Shown here: in pieces, positions 41,567 to 49,864 of the stretch | How positions within the stretch are numbered: the first letter of the stretch is position 1 | How the letters are laid out: the number at the start of each line of letters is the position of its first letter | Source of the DNA: an uncultured Spirochaetaceae bacterium | GTDB lineage: Bacteria > Spirochaetota > Spirochaetia > Sphaerochaetales > Sphaerochaetaceae | Assembly (NCBI GenBank): GCA_944389065.1 | Contig: CALXKZ010000007.1 | Coordinates: 62,001 to 126,000 of the forward strand | Direction: 5' to 3' | Length of the DNA: 64,000 nucleotides | Position numbers and translations under genes: made by a program | The notes under the pieces: generated by a model | What the model was told of the DNA's origin: nothing | Databases searched by the model: none | Seen by the model: only the letters and a program-made list of their open reading frames with translations

Positions 41567-41991
41567 AAGGTTATCCAGCAAGGTTTGAAAGAGAGCAGGA
41601 CGGTAGGTATAGTGTCTATTTCCTTGGTGAGGGAATGGATGGATGCATTACTTATGGTAATGATGTTGAAGATGCTAGGAGAAATGCTCGTGAAGCACTT
41701 AATGCATATATCGGATATCTATACAGCGCAAAAAAGACAATCCCTGACCCTTCTGATTATGAAGGCAATGATATTGAGTGCTTTTCTCCAGACTGTAAGA
41801 TAGAGTTTGCAATTATTCTGAGAAAGGAGCGCGAAAAAGCACATCTGACTCAGAATGACATGGCGAAAAGACTTGGCATATTGAATTCTCAGTATCAGAG
41901 ACTGGAGAATCCGTATAAGACAAATCCGACATTGGAGACAATGCATAGAATCGAATCTGCTCTGGATAAATCCATATTCCTTCGCTTTTGA
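41563..41991 (+). CDS. hicB: HicB-type antitoxin with XRE helix-turn-helix
   Basis: Antitoxin of 142 residues. The N-terminal HicB domain (YPARFEREQDGRYSVYFLGE, GCITYGNDVEDARRNAREAL) is a partial RNase H-like fold that masks HicA. The C-terminal Cro/CI-type HTH (REKAHLTQNDMAKRLGILNS) should bind the operon promoter. Translationally coupled to hicA. It lies ten bases from the convergent gntR end. Confidence 0.92.
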   Translation: MKGYPARFEREQDGRYSVYFLGEGMDGCITYGNDVEDARRNAREALNAYIGYLYSAKKTIPDPSDYEGNDIECFSPDCKIEFAIILRKEREKAHLTQNDMAKRLGILNSQYQRLENPYKTNPTLETMHRIESALDKSIFLRF

Positions 41992-42000
41992 TAGCATGAA

Positions 42001-42723
42001 TCAGTTGTCATCGATATCTTTCTGAGATGCCATGATCGTATTGTGTATTGAGATGATTATATCTTCCCAGTTTGCGATTTCCATGACTTTCTCATAGTTT
42101 CTGAGAGAGTTTCTTATGTGTATTTCCGTGCTTTTCACTGTGGCTTTCTCGTTCATGGAAATCAATCCATGCAGGATATTCTCATGTTCCTTGAATGAAT
42201 TCCCGTATCTAGCCGGAGTAAGCATTGAGAGCCATCGGATTCTCTCGCTCATGAATTCAAGCTCTTTGGCAAGATTGAAAGCTAACGAGTTTCCTGAAAT
42301 CTCGACCAGCTTCATATGAAACTCAGAATCGGGCTTGAATGTATTCTGTATGGCATGGGAATCTATGGCTTCCTTGAATCTGCGCTGCATGTCCTCAAGC
42401 TCCAGCCTCTGGGAATCGGAGAGCCCGCCATTCTGTATTATTTTCCTGACCGAGAACAGTTCGACAGCTTCTCTTAGCTCGAATACATCGGTAATCACAG
42501 GATTGGTGATATGCGTGACAAGGAAGCGGTATCCGGATTTCTCTATCAGCCCTGTGTTGGCAAGTCTTGTCATTGCTTCTCTTACAGGGGTCCTGCTTAT
42601 TGAGAGCTCCTGGGAGATCGCGGAATCAGAGACGACATCCCCGGGTTTCAGTTCATACTGGGTTATCTGGTTCCTGATGTATCTGAATGCGATATCTGTT
42701 GCATCGCTTTTTTTCCTTGCCAT
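42001..42723 (-). CDS. GntR-family (FadR/FCD-type) transcriptional regulator
   Basis: Repressor of 240 residues with an N-terminal winged helix (DIAFRYIRNQITQYELKPGD, then ISQELSISRTPVREAMTRLA) and a C-terminal all-helical FCD ligand domain with metal-type residues (DSEFHMKLVEISGN; HENILHGL). The start MARKKSD has GAGG six bases upstream. It is divergent to the DUF362/TRAP operon. Four TTGTATACAA-like palindromes lie between, one on each -10 box, so it most likely represses both itself and the operon until a sugar acid binds. Confidence 0.95.
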   Translation of the reverse strand: MARKKSDATDIAFRYIRNQITQYELKPGDVVSDSAISQELSISRTPVREAMTRLANTGLIEKSGYRFLVTHITNPVITDVFELREAVELFSVRKIIQNGGLSDSQRLELEDMQRRFKEAIDSHAIQNTFKPDSEFHMKLVEISGNSLAFNLAKELEFMSERIRWLSMLTPARYGNSFKEHENILHGLISMNEKATVKSTEIHIRNSLRNYEKVMEIANWEDIIISIHNTIMASQKDIDDN

Positions 42724-42740
42724 TATTATCCTCATTGCAG

Positions 42741-42770
42741 ATTGTATCCAATAATCTGTTTTCTTGTCAA
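42741..42770 (-). promoter_or_regulatory. gntR promoter with overlapping operator O1
   Basis: On the minus strand TTGACA (42770-42765), an 18-base spacer and TACAAT (42746-42741). Operator-like ATTGTATCCAAT (42741-42752) covers the -10, which suits autorepression. Confidence 0.75.
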
Positions 42771-42790
42771 ACTTTTACTTATCATCAACT

Positions 42791-42849
42791 ATTGAATACA
42801 ATTCTGATATTGAATGATTTTGCATACCCTATGATTAAATGTATACATT
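42791..42849. promoter_or_regulatory. operators O2 and O3 for the GntR regulator
   Basis: ATTGAATACAAT (42791-42802) and the perfect palindrome AATGTATACATT (42838-42849). Both match the ATTGTATACAAT pattern of the promoter-overlapping sites with one or two changes. Confidence 0.6.
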
Positions 42850-42952
42850 TCGTTAGAAATAATATATTTGACTGCAAGGAAATAAGAATTCAGATATTAA
42901 ATTATCGTTAATAAATCACCCAGAAAGGTTGCAAAAATGTGATGATTTTCAT

Positions 42953-42991
42953 TTGACATATGAAAAATGAGGCTGAATAATTGTATACAAT
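42953..42991 (+). promoter_or_regulatory. promoter of the DUF362/TRAP operon with operator O4
   Basis: TTGACA (42953-42958), exactly 17 bases, AATAAT (42976-42981). The perfect palindrome ATTGTATACAAT (42980-42991) begins inside the -10 and covers the start site. AGGAGG follows before the ATG. Confidence 0.8.
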
Positions 42992-43038
42992 AAATGGGGC
43001 AAAGAATGCCTGTTTATCAAAAAAGGAGGAGTGCTTGA

Positions 43039-44256
43039 ATGGCAAAGGTTTCGATTGTAAGGAAGCCAGTTCCAGAGATGCCTGATTCATATTCGTCAGA
43101 AAGCCTCACAGTCATTCTGGATATGATAGATGAGACTTTCCGTAATCTGGGAGGTTATGCAGAGGTTACGGGGTGCCCGAAGTCGGTTATCATCAAGCCC
43201 AATCTTGTTGAAGTTCCTTACCCTGGCACAGGCGGATCGGTGATGACAGATCCCCGTGTACTTGAGGCATTGGTTATGTATCTGAAGGATCAGGGGGTTT
43301 CCGATGTCATTGTCGCAGAAGGCAAATCGGTCAATCTCAAGCATATTTCCTCTGGGGCTATTGATGCGTTCAATAAATCCGGAATGGGAGAGGCTGTCAG
43401 GAGAGCAGGTGCTCGCCTTGTAGGATGGGATGAAGAGCCTTTTGTTGAAGTTCCGATACCTGATGGACAGCTTATGAGCTCTGTAAGAGTTCCTAAATCA
43501 ATTCTTGATACAGATTATTTCATCAATGTCCCGAAGCTTAAGACTCATTGCCAGACTGAAGTGACAATAGGCATAAAGAGCATGCAAGGCGTTTATTCTG
43601 TTGAGGATAAAGTCCGTTTCCATAATGAGGCTTTCCCGTGGAAGATGCTCGATATGCTCCGTGCCGCAAAGCCGGATCTGAATATTGTTGATGGAATAAT
43701 CGCCGGTGAGGGTTATGGGCCGATATATACAAAACCTGTGAAGATGGATCTCATCATTGCTTCAGAGGATGTCGTTGCAACTGATGTCGTCTCGGGCAAG
43801 GTCATGATGATTGATCCAATTGATGTTCCCATTACCCGCCTCGCTGCAGCGGAAGGACTTGGAGAAGGGGATATCGACAAGATTGAGATAGCAGGGGAAT
43901 CCATCGATTCTGTTTCATATCGTTTCCAGAGACCGCAGGGATGGAATCCGATAGGAATGCATAAGCATCTGAAGATATTCGCAGGATGCGCATGCAGATT
44001 CGAGCTCTGCCAGATTGGAGCTGCAGTGCAGCGGCTTACCATCGATGGAAAGCTTGAAAGGCTGAATCAGGATGTATGCATCATCGTTGGAAGCAAAGCG
44101 CCTGTTCCGGTCCAGCATTATGAGAATGTGATCATCGTTGGCGATGATGCCATGGATCACCCTTGGTATGGAAAGCATCAGTTCATACCGGGAAATCCAC
44201 CGCTTCCATCTGTTCAGATTGTCGAAGCAATAGAGCAATACCTCGATAAGGAATGA
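43039..44256 (+). CDS. DUF362 domain protein
   Basis: Soluble 405-residue protein of the DUF362 family, function unknown. Seen: IIKPNLVEVPYPGTGGSVMTDPRV-type opening (conserved KPN), VIVAEGKS, and the core motif NVPKLKTH followed by TIGIKSMQG, and DGIIAGEGYGP. There are few cysteines (FAGCACRFELC) and no ferredoxin motif, unlike the Fe-S members. K-x-H and then K ten residues later resembles the cofactor-binding signature of lactate racemase LarA. First gene of the GntR-controlled operon, five bases before the enolase-superfamily gene. Confidence 0.85.
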   Translation: MAKVSIVRKPVPEMPDSYSSESLTVILDMIDETFRNLGGYAEVTGCPKSVIIKPNLVEVPYPGTGGSVMTDPRVLEALVMYLKDQGVSDVIVAEGKSVNLKHISSGAIDAFNKSGMGEAVRRAGARLVGWDEEPFVEVPIPDGQLMSSVRVPKSILDTDYFINVPKLKTHCQTEVTIGIKSMQGVYSVEDKVRFHNEAFPWKMLDMLRAAKPDLNIVDGIIAGEGYGPIYTKPVKMDLIIASEDVVATDVVSGKVMMIDPIDVPITRLAAAEGLGEGDIDKIEIAGESIDSVSYRFQRPQGWNPIGMHKHLKIFAGCACRFELCQIGAAVQRLTIDGKLERLNQDVCIIVGSKAPVPVQHYENVIIVGDDAMDHPWYGKHQFIPGNPPLPSVQIVEAIEQYLDKE

Positions 44257-44260
44257 AGCA

Positions 44261-45403
44261 ATGAAGATAAAGAATGTTGAAGTTTTCCCTTTGGAGTTTC
44301 CTCTTGAGTATCCATCCCAGGATGCGACAGGGGTATGGGATAATTGGAGTACAGTGATCGTCAAGGTCACAGCAGAGGACGGTACTGCGGGTTACGGTGA
44401 GGTCGGTCCGCTTCATGGAGGTGGTCTTCCTGCAGTTACCGGATTGATTGAAAGCAGACTCAAGCGTCTTGTGATAGGAGAGGATTGCTTCCAGCGCGAA
44501 AAGCTCTTCGAGAAGATGGTCGGCAGAGGTACGAGCGCATATGCATTAGGTCCTGTCGGAGCTGCAGTGAGCGCTGCCGCTGGTATAGATATTGCTCTCT
44601 GGGATCTGGCCGGAAAGCTTCTTGATACTCCTGTATATAACCTCCTTGGAGGTCTCGTTCATGAGAAGATACCGGCATATGCCTCGGGTTTCTTCGGTAT
44701 CAAGGGAAGAGCATTGACTGCAGAAGAGTGCGGAGAGGAAGCTAGGCAGTATCGTGATCAGGGGTTCAGGGGCGTGAAGATGAAGATCGGCTTCGGCTAT
44801 AGCCAGGATATGGCGAACCTTGAAGCTGTGAGAAAGGCTCTGGGGCCGGATCTTGGGATAATGGTTGATGCGAATCAGTGCTTTGATTATCCGGATCTGA
44901 TGGGTCACATTGATGGATATAAGGCATTTGACCTGACATTCATAGAGGAGCCTTTAAGGATAAATGATCTGTACAATATGGCTAATCTTGCAGTGAATGC
45001 AGGTGTTCCGATTGCTGCCGGTGAGAACTACTATGGTAAGTATCAGTTCCGTGATGTGCTGGAGCATCATGCCGTGAATATTATCCAGCCTGATATCATC
45101 CATGCAGGCGGCATTACGGAAACAAAGAAGATTGCGGCTATGGCAATGTCCTACGATATTCCTCTTTGCCCCCATATCCATGCATCAGTGGCTGTATCGG
45201 CTGCTGTGCAGATGCTTGGATCCTGCAGTGGATCCCTTGCGGCGGAATATATCACATCTGGTGGATCATATGATCTCAGATGCAGGCTCTGCCCAGGTAG
45301 CTACATGGTTGAAGATGGGTATGTACCTGTTCCGGATGCGCCAGGACTCGGCATTGAAGTCGATGAACGTGTATTCGAGGAATACTACCCGAAATGGATG
45401 TGA
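44261..45403 (+). CDS. enolase-superfamily enzyme, mandelate racemase subgroup (sugar-acid dehydratase or epimerase)
   Basis: The 380-residue protein has the complete mandelate-racemase-type active site. Lys173/Lys175 lie in GVKMKIG, the metal ligands are Asp203 (MVDANQ), Glu229 (FIEEP) and Glu255 (AAGENYY), and the Asp278-His305 dyad sits in IIQPDI and LCPHIHAS. The spacing from the first metal ligand on equals that of mandelate racemase. Such enzymes abstract the proton alpha to a carboxylate. The TRAP importer behind it points to a hexonate, hexarate or uronate-like acid; the exact substrate is unknown. Confidence 0.9.
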   Translation: MKIKNVEVFPLEFPLEYPSQDATGVWDNWSTVIVKVTAEDGTAGYGEVGPLHGGGLPAVTGLIESRLKRLVIGEDCFQREKLFEKMVGRGTSAYALGPVGAAVSAAAGIDIALWDLAGKLLDTPVYNLLGGLVHEKIPAYASGFFGIKGRALTAEECGEEARQYRDQGFRGVKMKIGFGYSQDMANLEAVRKALGPDLGIMVDANQCFDYPDLMGHIDGYKAFDLTFIEEPLRINDLYNMANLAVNAGVPIAAGENYYGKYQFRDVLEHHAVNIIQPDIIHAGGITETKKIAAMAMSYDIPLCPHIHASVAVSAAVQMLGSCSGSLAAEYITSGGSYDLRCRLCPGSYMVEDGYVPVPDAPGLGIEVDERVFEEYYPKWM

Positions 45404-45438
45404 TTTTCTTTCATGAATGATTCAAAAGGAGGACAAAC

Positions 45439-46461
45439 ATGAAAAGAATTCTGACTATTGTTCTGATTGCGCTCGCAGTCGTGGCCCCGGCTTTCGCAAA
45501 TGGTGCAGGAGAGGCACCGGAGTATGTATTCAAGGCGACGACAAGCCATTCAAGATCTGTTGATTCCGCAGAGCTGCTCTATCTCGATATTCTCAAAGAG
45601 ACTCTTGAGACAGAGACAAATGGCCGCGTACGTGTTGACATCTATCCGAGTGAGCAGCTTGGAAACCAGACCGAGATGGTCCAGGGCGTCCAGGCCGGAA
45701 CGATTGAGATCGCAACTCCGAACTATGCTATTCTCAATAGCTATTTCCCGGAAACGATCCTGCCTACAGTCCCTGGATTCCTTTCCGATGCAACAGAGGT
45801 AAACGAGATAATGTCGGGTCCTTGGGGACAGGATCTGCATAAGAGAATGGAAGAGGCTACAGGAATCAAGGTCCTGTCTTCTCTTTCAAACGGATTCCGC
45901 TGCTTTACAAGCAACAAGCCGCTTAGCACTGTCGACAGCATAAAGGGACAGACTTTCCGTGTTATGCAGAATCAGATCTCTGTGCAGATGGTTGAGGCTC
46001 TTGGCGCACACGCAGTTCCAATGGCATCCGGAGAAATGTACCAGGCACTCCAGAATGGCATAGTCGATGGACAGGAGAACCCTGTGAACAACATCCTCGT
46101 TGATAAGACATATGAAGTCCAGAAGTATATGGTTATGGACAACCATATGGCATCAATGTGTGCCTTCATCATGAATGCCAAGCTTTATCATAGCCTTCCT
46201 GATGATATCCGCCAGGCTCTTGATAATGCTGTCGCGAAGGCAGAGCAGGCTGCTATCGATGCATATGTTGTTATTGAGTCGGAAGGCATCAAGAAGCTTC
46301 AGGACTACGGTCTTGAGATTTACTTCCCGACAACCGAAGAGCTCCTTGCATGGCAGGCTCCGATCATGGAAGCCACAGAGAGCTATGCTCGTGAAACGCT
46401 CGGCGATGCTCCTGTTGATGATTTCAAGGCAGTCATCCAGGAATACAGAGCCAGCCATTAG
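45439..46461 (+). CDS. TRAP transporter substrate-binding protein DctP
   Basis: Periplasmic receptor of a TRAP importer, 340 residues. The signal peptide (KRILTIVLIALAVVAPAFA) is followed by NGAGEAPE. DctP features: HSRSVDSAELLYLDILKETL, RVRVDIYPSEQLGNQTEMVQ, the carboxylate-binding Arg region KGQTFRVMQNQ, and ALQNGIVDGQENPVNNI. AGGAGG is upstream. It delivers an organic or sugar acid to the DctQM permease encoded next. Confidence 0.95.
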   Translation: MKRILTIVLIALAVVAPAFANGAGEAPEYVFKATTSHSRSVDSAELLYLDILKETLETETNGRVRVDIYPSEQLGNQTEMVQGVQAGTIEIATPNYAILNSYFPETILPTVPGFLSDATEVNEIMSGPWGQDLHKRMEEATGIKVLSSLSNGFRCFTSNKPLSTVDSIKGQTFRVMQNQISVQMVEALGAHAVPMASGEMYQALQNGIVDGQENPVNNILVDKTYEVQKYMVMDNHMASMCAFIMNAKLYHSLPDDIRQALDNAVAKAEQAAIDAYVVIESEGIKKLQDYGLEIYFPTTEELLAWQAPIMEATESYARETLGDAPVDDFKAVIQEYRASH

Positions 46462-46514
46462 TAGCCCAGACTGCATCCGGCTCCTTTACCGGGGCCGGAT
46501 ATCAAGGAGGAAAT

Positions 46515-47069
46515 ATGCTGAAATCAGTTTATGCAGGGTTGTCTAAGGTTTCTGATATCCTGCAGAAGATAATCGAGGCTGTACTTGCAATCCTCATTGC
46601 AACAAGTCTTTTCGATCTCCTATTTCAGATTGCTTATCGCTTTATTATCATAAAATTCGTTGCATTGCATGCTAGCTTCACCGAGGAGTATGCACGTTAT
46701 GCGATGATCTGGATCGCGTATTTAGGCATTGCTGTCTGTTTCAAAGAAGGCACCATGCCGACACTCAATCTCCTTACCGATGCATTCAAGGGCAAGGCGA
46801 AGTATGTTCTGTATGCAATCACAAGAATACTGATGCTGATGTTCCTTTATGTGGGAATACGGTATGGATTTGCCCAGGTTCTCAATATGCTCAATTACAG
46901 GTCTCCTGTTATGTATATCCCGGGCGTATTCCTTTATTCCGCTCCTTTCCTGGCCTGTGTTCTCCTTCTGTTTGAGATGGTAATCGAAATCATCGGAGTC
47001 ATTTCCGGAGAGCTTCAGCCGTTTGAATCCCGCGGAAAGGGAGATGCAGATATAGTGGAGGCAATGTAA
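46515..47069 (+). CDS. TRAP transporter small permease DctQ
   Basis: Four-helix membrane subunit of 184 residues. Hydrophobic stretches lie at about 17-37, 58-78, 96-117 and 135-158, and the family motif EEYARYAMIWIAYLGIAVCF with KEG is present. The stop and the dctM start share a base (TAATG). GGAGG precedes the ATG. Confidence 0.92.
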   Translation: MLKSVYAGLSKVSDILQKIIEAVLAILIATSLFDLLFQIAYRFIIIKFVALHASFTEEYARYAMIWIAYLGIAVCFKEGTMPTLNLLTDAFKGKAKYVLYAITRILMLMFLYVGIRYGFAQVLNMLNYRSPVMYIPGVFLYSAPFLACVLLLFEMVIEIIGVISGELQPFESRGKGDADIVEAM

Positions 47070-48352
47070 TGACAGCTTTGATTCTTCTTATTGTATTCAT
47101 TGGAACGGTTGTTATTGGCCTTCCAGTATTCTTCTCCATGGGATTCATTTCCATGTATGGTCTTGAATCGCTGGGCTTTACCAATTTCATGGTGATTGCT
47201 CAGAAAATGTTCAGTGGAATAGATAATTTCACATATCTCTGTATCCCATTGTTTGTTCTCTCTGGTGAGATCATGAGCCGATGCGGAATCCTGAAGAATC
47301 TTGAAGAGTTCTGTACATCGCTTGTTGGACATATCAGGGGCGGTCTTGCTCAGGTCAACGTCCTGGGAAGCATGCTCTTCGCTGGAATAAGCGGATCTGC
47401 TACTGCCGATATGACCAGTCTTGGAAAGATTGAGATCGAGATGATGGAAGAGGCTGGGTACAATCGCCTGTATGCAACTACAGTCACTGCAGCAAGCGCG
47501 ATACTGTCCCCGATCATACCACCATCGAATATCATGATCATATATGCAGTATGCGCTGGAAACGTATCTGTTACGGCGATGTTCCTTGCAGGTATACTCC
47601 CTGGCATTCTTCTTGGTATTGTCCAGATGGCTCTCTGCTATGTCTATGCTATAAAGTTCAACCATCCTCGTGACAGGAAGTTCACATGGAGGGAAAGGCT
47701 CCGCGTATTCTATGAATCCGCTCCAGCCCTTGGTCTTCCTGTGATCATCCTCGGTGGTATTCTCCTTGGTATATTCACTGCAACTGAGGCAAGCGCAATC
47801 GCAGTCGCATATGCTCTTATTGTCGCTCTGGTAAAGAAGACTATAACTTGGAAATCCTTCTTTGAGAGCTGTGTCGGAGCTGCAAAATCAACTGCCAACG
47901 TTCTTGCAATCATCGGTATTGCAAGTGCGATGGCATATACGATCACAGTATTGAGGATTCCGCAGGAACTTGTAGATTTCTTCAGCACAGTCATAACAAC
48001 ACAGACTGGCTTCCTGCTTTTCTGCAATGTGCTTCTCCTGATAATGGGTCTTTTCATGGATCAGGCGCCTGCTCTGCTGGTAATCACACCTGTTCTCCTT
48101 CCTCTTGCGATGGAGTTCGGAGTGAATCCTGTCCATTTCGGAATAATCGTTTGTCTGAACCTGACAATCGGACTCATAACACCGCCTGTTGGAATGCAGC
48201 TATTCGTAGGTGCGAATGTCGGACGAGTCAAGCTCAGTGCTCTCTATAAGAGCATAATACCGTTCTGTCTTGTCAGCCTTATTGCTCTTGTAGTAGTCAC
48301 ATTCTTCCCGCCGGTAGTGACATTCCTGCCGAGCCTTCTGGGGTATATCTGA
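47069..48352 (+). CDS. TRAP transporter large permease DctM
   Basis: Polytopic subunit of 427 residues forming the sodium-driven pathway. It has many hydrophobic segments and DctM motifs (GLPVFFSMG, FAGISGSATADMTSLGKIEI, ILSPIIPPSNIMIIYA, LITPPVGMQLFVGA). It overlaps dctQ and the LarA-like gene by one base each, so importer and catabolic genes are strictly linked. Confidence 0.95.
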   Translation: MTALILLIVFIGTVVIGLPVFFSMGFISMYGLESLGFTNFMVIAQKMFSGIDNFTYLCIPLFVLSGEIMSRCGILKNLEEFCTSLVGHIRGGLAQVNVLGSMLFAGISGSATADMTSLGKIEIEMMEEAGYNRLYATTVTAASAILSPIIPPSNIMIIYAVCAGNVSVTAMFLAGILPGILLGIVQMALCYVYAIKFNHPRDRKFTWRERLRVFYESAPALGLPVIILGGILLGIFTATEASAIAVAYALIVALVKKTITWKSFFESCVGAAKSTANVLAIIGIASAMAYTITVLRIPQELVDFFSTVITTQTGFLLFCNVLLLIMGLFMDQAPALLVITPVLLPLAMEFGVNPVHFGIIVCLNLTIGLITPPVGMQLFVGANVGRVKLSALYKSIIPFCLVSLIALVVVTFFPPVVTFLPSLLGYI

Positions 48353-49620
48353 TGGGTAGCGTAAATGAAATGCTGAAGGATATCCCGATCCCGAAAATGG
48401 TCAGGATACGTGAGAAATTCGATAGAACAGCTCTTGACGATGTTGCAGCTGCTGTCAGGAAAGAGCTAGATCGGGACGAGGTTATTGCCAGAATACGTCC
48501 AGGCATGACTATTGCATTGACAGCTGGCAGCAGAGGAGTTGCCAACATAGCGCTTGTCATCAGGGAGACTGCCAGCTTCCTCAAAGAGCATGGAGCAAAG
48601 CCTTTTGTAATCCCTGCGATGGGAAGCCATGGCGGATCAACAGCTGAAGGCCAGCTGGCAATAATCCGGGAGTATGGTGTCACAGAGGACTATGTCGGAT
48701 GCCCTGTTATCGCGACAATGGATACGGTTAAGATCGGAGAGCTGGATGATGGCCGTCCGATAATGATCAACAGGCTTGCAGCAGAAGCTGATGCGATAAT
48801 CTCGATCAACAGGATCAAGGCCCATACGGCTTTCCATGGCAAGTATGAAAGCGGTGTCATGAAGATGCTTACCATCGGTCTTGGCTGTCAGTTCGGAGCC
48901 CAGGTCTGTCACAGGCAGGGCATCATGCACCTTGGTCCTAATGTTGAGAAATTCGCTTTCGGCATACTGAAGAATGCCAATGTCATTCTTGGTATCGGGC
49001 TGATAGAGAATGCTTTCGACCAGACTGCGATGGTGCGTGTTATGACAAAGGAGCAGATTCCTGTCGAAGAGCCGGTACTGCTGGAGAAAGCCAAATCGCT
49101 TATGGCGAAGATACTCTTCCCTGAAGTCGATGTTATGGTTGTGGATTACATCGGAAAGAATATCAGCGGGGAAGGTATGGATCCTAATGTCTCAGGAAGG
49201 TGGATTGTCCCTAATATCCAGGGAGGAATCGATGCACAGCGCATCGCTGTGCTTGATATCACGGATGAGACGCTTGGGAATGTCGTGGGCCTGGGAATGG
49301 CTGATACATGCTCGAAACGTGTAGTTGAGAAAATGGACAGGGATCAGACATATCCGAACAGCCTGACGTCGACGGTCACATGTCTTTGCAGGATCCCTAT
49401 GTATTTTGATACGCAGAAACTGACAATACAGGCTGCGATAAAGATGGCTGCAGGGGTAGAACCCGAGGATGTTACGATGATCCGTATCCGCGATACTCTT
49501 TCCCTAGGAGAAATATGGATCAGTGAGAATCTTGTCCCCAAAGCAAGGGAAAACCCGCTTATTGAGATAATAGGAGAACCTGAGGAGATGGTTTTCAACG
49601 ATGATGGAGACCTTTTCTGA
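48352..49620 (+). CDS. LarA-like (DUF2088 / nickel-pincer racemase superfamily) protein
   Basis: The 422-residue protein belongs to the LarA superfamily, whose founder lactate racemase uses a nickel pincer nucleotide bound to a lysine. Seen: ALTAGSRGVANI, PAMGSHGGSTAEGQ (LarA-type H loop), RIKAHTAFHGKYESGVMKM and LTIGLG (K-x-H and Lys region), and VCHRQGIMHLG. No larB, larC or larE cofactor genes are in the window. In this operon it may epimerise the imported acid; this is inference. One-base overlap with dctM, followed by a hairpin terminator. Confidence 0.85.
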   Translation: MGSVNEMLKDIPIPKMVRIREKFDRTALDDVAAAVRKELDRDEVIARIRPGMTIALTAGSRGVANIALVIRETASFLKEHGAKPFVIPAMGSHGGSTAEGQLAIIREYGVTEDYVGCPVIATMDTVKIGELDDGRPIMINRLAAEADAIISINRIKAHTAFHGKYESGVMKMLTIGLGCQFGAQVCHRQGIMHLGPNVEKFAFGILKNANVILGIGLIENAFDQTAMVRVMTKEQIPVEEPVLLEKAKSLMAKILFPEVDVMVVDYIGKNISGEGMDPNVSGRWIVPNIQGGIDAQRIAVLDITDETLGNVVGLGMADTCSKRVVEKMDRDQTYPNSLTSTVTCLCRIPMYFDTQKLTIQAAIKMAAGVEPEDVTMIRIRDTLSLGEIWISENLVPKARENPLIEIIGEPEEMVFNDDGDLF

Positions 49621-49657
49621 AAGATTCTGACGGGTAGATCTTTACCTCCAAGTTCTT

Positions 49658-49695
49658 GAGGCTGCGGAAAAAGCGATGGCTTTTGAAACAGCCTC
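49658..49695 (+). terminator. terminator-like hairpin after the LarA-like gene
   Basis: GAGGCTG / CAGCCTC outer stem with an inner AAAAGC / GCTTTT stem, followed by TCTATGTTTTTATAG. It separates the GntR operon from groL. Confidence 0.55.
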
Positions 49696-49864
49696 TCTAT
49701 GTTTTTATAGCGATTGGTCCTATATGCCGGGTTCAGAAGATTGTATAATTGGAACGGTTTTGCAATTACCTCTTGCCGTATTATCGCTTTATGTATATTT
49801 TTCAATTTGGTAGCTGGATTAAGCTGCTATGTTTCTTTTGAATATATAAGGAGAGATTCTGGAT

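Noticed and set aside
46175-46546. Plus-strand open frame of 123 codons overlapping the dctP end
   Set aside because: Alternative frame inside the well-supported DctP gene; rich in Arg/Ser and without motifs.
49696-49864. CIRCE element before groL
   Set aside because: No TTAGCACTC-N9-GAGTGCTAA inverted repeat or near match occurs in the gap.
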